Positions 60,258 through 64,000 of a DNA stretch of 64,000 nucleotides are shown here, in pieces. Position 1 is the stretch's first letter; every line of letters starts with the position of its first letter. The position numbers and the translations under genes were made by a program. The DNA lies in contig NZ_AWNH01000106.1 of assembly GCF_000482245.1 (NCBI RefSeq), positions 62,001-126,000 on the forward strand. The letters are read 5' to 3'. The notes beneath the pieces are model-generated. The model worked only from the letters and a program-made list of their open reading frames with translations, was not told the DNA's origin and did not search any database. The stretch is from Leptolyngbya sp. Heron Island J. Its GTDB lineage: Bacteria; Cyanobacteriota; Cyanobacteriia; Phormidesmidales; Phormidesmidaceae.

Positions 60258-61481
60258 TCAACGCCTGACGATACCATACACCCAGGTTTTCAACCGAGCA
60301 ATTTTAATATGAACCTTCCAAGCAACCGTTGCTTTCATATTGTTAATCGTAAGCCTTGCGGAACTTAGGTCTTTGCTGATTTTCTGAGCCTTGACCTCTG
60401 TGTTCTCAAGCTTAGTTTCTGTCTGACTTAGCTTAGTTTCTGTCTGACTTAGCTTAGTTTCTGTCTGACTTAGCTTAGTTTCTGCCTGACTTAGCTTATT
60501 TTCTATCTGACTTAGCTTATTTTGCGTTTCTTGGAGCTGCTCTATGGTTTTTTCTAGATCAGTCTGTGTTGCATCATGTTTAATCTTCAACTCGTGTAGT
60601 TGGAGTTTTAGATCCTGCAGCCGTGCCTTTGCTTCCTGCAATTGACTTTCTAGGGTTCCTCCTGATTTTCCTATTTGAGGTTCCAGTATTGAAGAGCTTG
60701 GATAAGCTGCTGCATATTCTTCTTGCGGCTTGCTCTCTTCACGGTCTTCATTGAGAGTGGGCAAAACCGTATTACCTGGTATAGCTTTGACGATAAATTG
60801 AAGAACCTCAGAATCGCTGGATGCCTTAATCTGTTCTATTAATTGATTTGAAAAGTGTTGGCTTTTGACCAGAGGAACTAGGTTGCCTCCAAAAATAGGA
60901 TATTTTGTGACATCTACTATTTGGGCTGTGTACCCAGCACTTTCAAACAAAGGAATAACACTGCTACGTGTGAAAAAACGTAGATGTGTATTGTCTAATA
61001 TACCGAGGTCTTGATATTCAAACTTCCCTTGTAATAAGGACAATCGAATAGCCCCATGGGCAATATTGGGAATTGAAGCAATGATAAAACCATCACTCTT
61101 TAAAAGCTTTTTTATCTGTAATAGGATTTTACTTGGATTCTTTAAGTGTTCTAATACATCTGCACAGACGATAACATCAAATACTTTGTCTTCTAACGTA
61201 TTGCTGATATCCTCATTGTCCAAGTCGATAACGTGTGACTCGTCACAATAGTTTTTAGCAATGCTCAGCATATCAATACTGATATCGACGCCAGTAATAT
61301 GACAATCAAAATCTTTTAAGTACTGCCCTAATGACCCATCTGCACAACCAATGTCCAGAATTCTCTTCTTGTGTTTAGCCAAGTTTATGATTTTGGCAAG
61401 GCTCCCTGCTGGGTTAAGATAGGGTTTCTCTGCCATATCACTTCTGGCTCGAGAATAATCTTTGGATTGAGGCTTAACCAT
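60258..61481 (-). CDS. SAM methyltransferase with C-terminal coiled coil
   Basis: The 407-residue protein has an N-terminal methyltransferase (RILDIGCADGSLGQYLKDFD; HVIDLDNEDISNTL; VIVCADVLEHLKNPSKILLQ; IASIPNIAHGAIRLSLLQG) at about 30-215. A linker follows, then a long coiled coil at 265-375 that includes heptads of the form KLSQTET repeated with nearly identical DNA. The C-terminal ~25 residues are basic (MKATVAWKVHIKIARLKTW). This architecture is like WbdD-type chain-terminating methyltransferases that gauge O-antigen length, where a coiled coil sets the spacing; the analogy is inference. Confidence 0.85.
   Translation of the reverse strand: MVKPQSKDYSRARSDMAEKPYLNPAGSLAKIINLAKHKKRILDIGCADGSLGQYLKDFDCHITGVDISIDMLSIAKNYCDESHVIDLDNEDISNTLEDKVFDVIVCADVLEHLKNPSKILLQIKKLLKSDGFIIASIPNIAHGAIRLSLLQGKFEYQDLGILDNTHLRFFTRSSVIPLFESAGYTAQIVDVTKYPIFGGNLVPLVKSQHFSNQLIEQIKASSDSEVLQFIVKAIPGNTVLPTLNEDREESKPQEEYAAAYPSSSILEPQIGKSGGTLESQLQEAKARLQDLKLQLHELKIKHDATQTDLEKTIEQLQETQNKLSQIENKLSQAETKLSQTETKLSQTETKLSQTETKLENTEVKAQKISKDLSSARLTINNMKATVAWKVHIKIARLKTWVYGIVRR
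60408..60530 (-). repeat. 21-bp tandem repeat in the methyltransferase coiled coil
   Basis: About six units of 21 bp (plus-strand AGCTTAGTTTCTGTCTGACTT) encode heptads K-L-S-Q-(T/A/I)-E-(T/N). Inner units are identical, so the array is likely to expand or contract, changing coiled-coil length by whole heptads. Confidence 0.9.
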
Positions 61482-61606
61482 ACAAGATTTTGAAAATAGA
61501 ATCTATTGGAAATAGGGTAAAGGTTCTATCCTTTAAAGCGATTTATCGATTGTTTCATTTATCCTTAAGACGTCTTAAGTAGGTAGGGAAAAAATAAGGT
61601 CGGTTT

Positions 61607-62197
61607 TCAACGATTAAAAAGTAAACTTGTTAAATGAAGCTTTAACTCACGTCGGAAACTTAACTGACTCTTTTTCGCAATTAAGACTGAATCATGCCAG
61701 GCGTTACTTCCATCAGTATAGTCTTCTACGTCATCCCACTGTGTGTAAACTTCAAGCGGGTTTAATCCAGCGAAGTTGGCTAATGCTTTTAATCCATCAG
61801 GATAAAAACGCCAACAGTCAACAGGATACCTATGCTCAGGGCCAGAAGAAGGAGCAATGATACAGCAGATACCGTCATCTTTTAGGACGCGGCGCATCTC
61901 AAGGGCCGTTAACCAAAAAAAGTCAATATGCTCAAAAGCTTGGCCTGAAATAATAACGTCTATAGAACTCCTAGCAAACTGGCTCCAGTGATAAGGGCTG
62001 GTCAAAATAACGTCAACATTTTTACCTGGAGAGGCATCCACACCTATATATTGCCAACCGGGAATGTCAAATATAGGCTTATAGCTACCGTTAACATCTT
62101 GACTACCTAAATCCAAGACTTTTATTTCTTTACCTATTAAGTCATTAAGGTACTTCTCCTTAAAGGCTTTCATTTTATGCAGAGAGCTAAGATGCAT
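61607..62197 (-). CDS. SAM-dependent methyltransferase
   Basis: The 196-residue class I enzyme has EIKVLDLGSQDVNGSYKPIF (motif I), YIGVDASPGKNVDVIL, VIISGQAFEHIDFFWLTALE and CCIIAPSSGPEHRYPVDCWR. This version, with the PSSGPEHRYPVDCWRFYPD block, is common in glycan clusters. AAGGAG lies 9 bp before the ATG. 125 bp separate it from the next minus-strand gene downstream. Confidence 0.88.
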   Translation of the reverse strand: MHLSSLHKMKAFKEKYLNDLIGKEIKVLDLGSQDVNGSYKPIFDIPGWQYIGVDASPGKNVDVILTSPYHWSQFARSSIDVIISGQAFEHIDFFWLTALEMRRVLKDDGICCIIAPSSGPEHRYPVDCWRFYPDGLKALANFAGLNPLEVYTQWDDVEDYTDGSNAWHDSVLIAKKSQLSFRRELKLHLTSLLFNR

Positions 62198-62301
62198 CGG
62201 GAGTTTCTCCTTAAGGACTAGGTCTAATTAAGACAGAGTTTAGTATAAAATCAGTGATGCATGTAAGGAAGAAGAACTTAGCCTGTTACCGAGGAATATA
62301 C

Positions 62302-62946
62302 ATGGAAAAATATATGGAAGATAATTTAGAAATTCCAATTAAGGAAATTTTGCCAATTATTCAAAATAGAATAATGAATACTACAACCTACTTTGGTATT
62401 CAAACCTGGAAGAATCCCCTAGATGCATGGGTTTATCAAGAAATCATTTTTAAAAAGCAACCCGATTTTATTATCGAAATTGGGAATTTCAGTGGCGGTA
62501 GTACTTTATTCCTTGCGCATCTCTTGGATTTGATGGGGATGGTAAATAGCAGAGTTATCGGTATTGATATTTCTCAGGAAAAAATTCCGGATATTGTTAG
62601 GAAACACCCAAAAGTATCACTTTTTGAAGGAGATGCTTGTGCTTTGTTTGAACAGGTTAAAACTCAGATTCCTCTGAATAGCGAGGTTCTGATTATAGAA
62701 GATAGCCTGCATACTTATAAAAATACTTTGGCCATTTTGAGGGCCTATTCATCACTTATAAGGTCTGGTGGATATTTCATAATTGAGGATGGCATTTGCC
62801 ACCATGGATTAGAACTTGGACCTAAGCCTGGTCCATATGAAGCTGTACAAAAATTTCTTGAAGAAAACACAGATTTTGAAGTAGATCGAGAAAAGGAATC
62901 TTTTGGTATTACTTGGAATCCAATGGGATATTTACGAAGGAAGTGA
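62302..62946 (+). CDS. CmcI-like (cephalosporin hydroxylase family) methyltransferase
   Basis: The ~214-residue protein has FIIEIGNFSGGSTLFLAHLL (SAM site), RVIGIDISQEKI, LFEGDACALFEQV, EVLIIEDSLHTYKNTLAILR and GGYFIIEDGICHHGLELGPK, the hallmark set of the CmcI family. The AGGA box supports the start at 62302; a longer frame from 62254 is less likely. Members in polysaccharide clusters are thought to be O-methyltransferases. It is the only plus-strand gene in this part and its 3' end overlaps the Wzt gene by 15 bp. Confidence 0.85.
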   Translation: MEKYMEDNLEIPIKEILPIIQNRIMNTTTYFGIQTWKNPLDAWVYQEIIFKKQPDFIIEIGNFSGGSTLFLAHLLDLMGMVNSRVIGIDISQEKIPDIVRKHPKVSLFEGDACALFEQVKTQIPLNSEVLIIEDSLHTYKNTLAILRAYSSLIRSGGYFIIEDGICHHGLELGPKPGPYEAVQKFLEENTDFEVDREKESFGITWNPMGYLRRK

Positions 62947-64000
62947 GTTCATTTTTTTAGATGAGATTGTGACTGGAAGATGAACCATTCCATGTATCTT
63001 TTTTCCATTGTTTGGAGGTGAGACTTGGAACACAATTGCATTGTCAATCCAATCTGAAGTTATCTCTTCATAGTCTGCAGTTATTGCCACGCTTAAGCTA
63101 TAGGAGGTTGGTTTCAGAGGCAAGTTGATCTCAAAATCTACAATTGTTTCATCTAAGGGATTTAGCCCACCTAATTCGATTTCTTCCTGTTTGGTATTCG
63201 TTGCAATTAACTCGTTGCCATTTCTGTCACATATATGAAAACCAACAATGTAGCTTTTAAATGCTTCATTGGCTCTGATTTTCACTGATATTTTAACCTT
63301 TTCATTAAACCCAATTGAAGGGCTTTCACCTATCTCTTTGCCATCTATATCTAATATGCGGACCTCTTCAATAGTTGCCTTTTTGCTGCCTCTCCTAAAA
63401 GATTTTGGAAGAGAACTCAAGACTTTTACTTTTTCTTGTCCGTTGGTAGAAGAAATGCCATTTTCAGCAGTAGGAACGCTGTTAGTTTCGCCAGAAGCAA
63501 GTGCAGAGACTTGAGCCGATTCTATTTCTTTATCCGTAATGCGCTTCATGTAATCGGACAATACGGCCTCTGGAACACCACAGGTCTTAAGGGTTCCTTT
63601 TTCCATCATGATTGACCAGTTACACAAGGTTTTCACACTTCCTGCATTATGAGAAACAAAAAGTGTTGTCACCCCCGTCTCCATCAGATTACGCATACGT
63701 TTGGCGCACTTATGTTGAAAAGCAGCATCTCCAACACCGAGGACTTCATCAACAATCAGGACATCTGGGTTAACGCTACTGGCTACCGAGAATGCTAACC
63801 TTGCCCGCATTCCGCTGGAATAGGTCTTGACTGGCTGCTCTAAAAAGTCACCAATGTCTGCAAAGGCAACAATCTCTTCAAACCGTTTCTCGATTTCCTG
63901 CTGATTTAGACCTAGCAAGCGCCCATTGAAAAAAACGTTCTGTCGCCCTGTAAATTCTGGATTGAATCCACTGCCAAGTTCTAACAGGGCTGATACTCGA
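62932..64000 (-). CDS. ABC exporter ATP-binding subunit (Wzt-like), 5' end beyond the window
   Basis: This is a partial polysaccharide ABC ATPase. The frame stays open to base 64000, so the N-terminus with Walker A is missing. What is visible: LELGSGFNPEFTGRQNVFFN (the Wzt/KpsT-specific stretch), TYSSGMRARLAFSVASSVNP (ABC signature), DVLIVDEVLGVGDAAFQHKC (Walker B/D-loop) and LFVSHN (H-loop). The last ~200 residues (VRILDIDGKEIGESPSIGFN; EIELGGLNPLDETIVDFEIN) are a Wzt-type C-terminal glycan-recognition domain. The partner permease Wzm should be upstream, outside the window. It would export the glycan assembled by the neighbouring enzymes. Confidence 0.92.
   Translation of the reverse strand, partial: RVSALLELGSGFNPEFTGRQNVFFNGRLLGLNQQEIEKRFEEIVAFADIGDFLEQPVKTYSSGMRARLAFSVASSVNPDVLIVDEVLGVGDAAFQHKCAKRMRNLMETGVTTLFVSHNAGSVKTLCNWSIMMEKGTLKTCGVPEAVLSDYMKRITDKEIESAQVSALASGETNSVPTAENGISSTNGQEKVKVLSSLPKSFRRGSKKATIEEVRILDIDGKEIGESPSIGFNEKVKISVKIRANEAFKSYIVGFHICDRNGNELIATNTKQEEIELGGLNPLDETIVDFEINLPLKPTSYSLSVAITADYEEITSDWIDNAIVFQVSPPNNGKKIHGMVHLPVTISSKKMNSLPS

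Noticed and set aside
60408-60530. CRISPR-like array
   Set aside because: The 21-bp units are contiguous without spacers and lie in frame in a coiled-coil coding sequence.

Overview
The window is cyanobacterial chromosome. The palindromic octamer GCGATCGC (HIP1) recurs roughly every few kb, and the gene content is typical of the phylum: a helical carotenoid protein with its C-terminal-domain partner, a CrtW ketolase, a NapA/NhaS3-type Na+/H+ antiporter, catalytically dead ClpR subunits next to ClpP, a ClpC-type unfoldase, a group 2 sigma factor and an alpha-carbonic anhydrase. Nothing in the window fixes the genus. No IS element, CRISPR array, rRNA or phage gene is visible.

Layout. 0-1.7 kb: the end of a sugar/osmolyte ABC transporter operon whose permease N-terminus is made of a dispersed repeat. 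1.9-2.9 kb: a YgjP-like metallopeptidase and tRNA-Arg(CCU). 2.9-7.8 kb: an accessory island beside the tRNA, holding a degenerate copy of the tRNA 3' half, a DUF433 antitoxin with a truncated toxin remnant, YefM-YoeB with its TGTAC operator, and a 1129-residue HTH-LRR-Roc-COR-TIR protein with a small XRE regulator behind it. 8.4-14.1 kb: a TetR-family regulator divergent from an RND efflux adaptor/pump pair, with three copies of one palindromic operator. 14.2-19.0 kb: a light/carotenoid region with a cysteine-less rhodanese, a CBS-containing site-2 protease, crtW, an unknown gene, and an HCP-CTDH operon (a split orange carotenoid protein). Three genes here carry near-consensus HLR1 (RpaB) motifs. 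19.2-23.2 kb: a ClpC-like unfoldase and a group 2 sigma factor separated by about 580 bases with strong RNA-structure signals. 23-25 kb: an unknown gene beside a triplicated intergenic repeat. 25-45 kb: mostly housekeeping genes (rpmA/rplU, nitrilase-family amidase, antiporter, murI, 3'-nucleotidase, PfkB kinase, HEPN-MNT toxin-antitoxin, rsmI, carbonic anhydrase, DnaJ protein, clpP-clpR-clpR, VWA protein, dipeptide epimerase, DUF815 ATPase with an orphan TAXI binding protein).

45-64 kb is a surface-polysaccharide cluster: GDP-mannose 4,6-dehydratase, the complete dTDP-rhamnose pathway (rfbC-rfbD-rfbA-rfbB), several GT2 glycosyltransferases, a 1444-residue GT2-GT4-GT2-methyltransferase fusion, further SAM methyltransferases and an NDP-sugar epimerase, closed by the ATPase of a Wzm/Wzt-type exporter that runs off the end. 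Together these would make a rhamnose/deoxyhexose-containing, methylated glycan and export it by the ABC-dependent route.

The parts most worth a second look are the HLR1-associated carotenoid region, the interleaved and nested RNA helices upstream of the sigma factor, the tRNA-linked Roco-TIR/toxin-antitoxin island, the triple repeat near 24.5 kb, and the intergenic palindrome family that has entered a coding region at the left edge.
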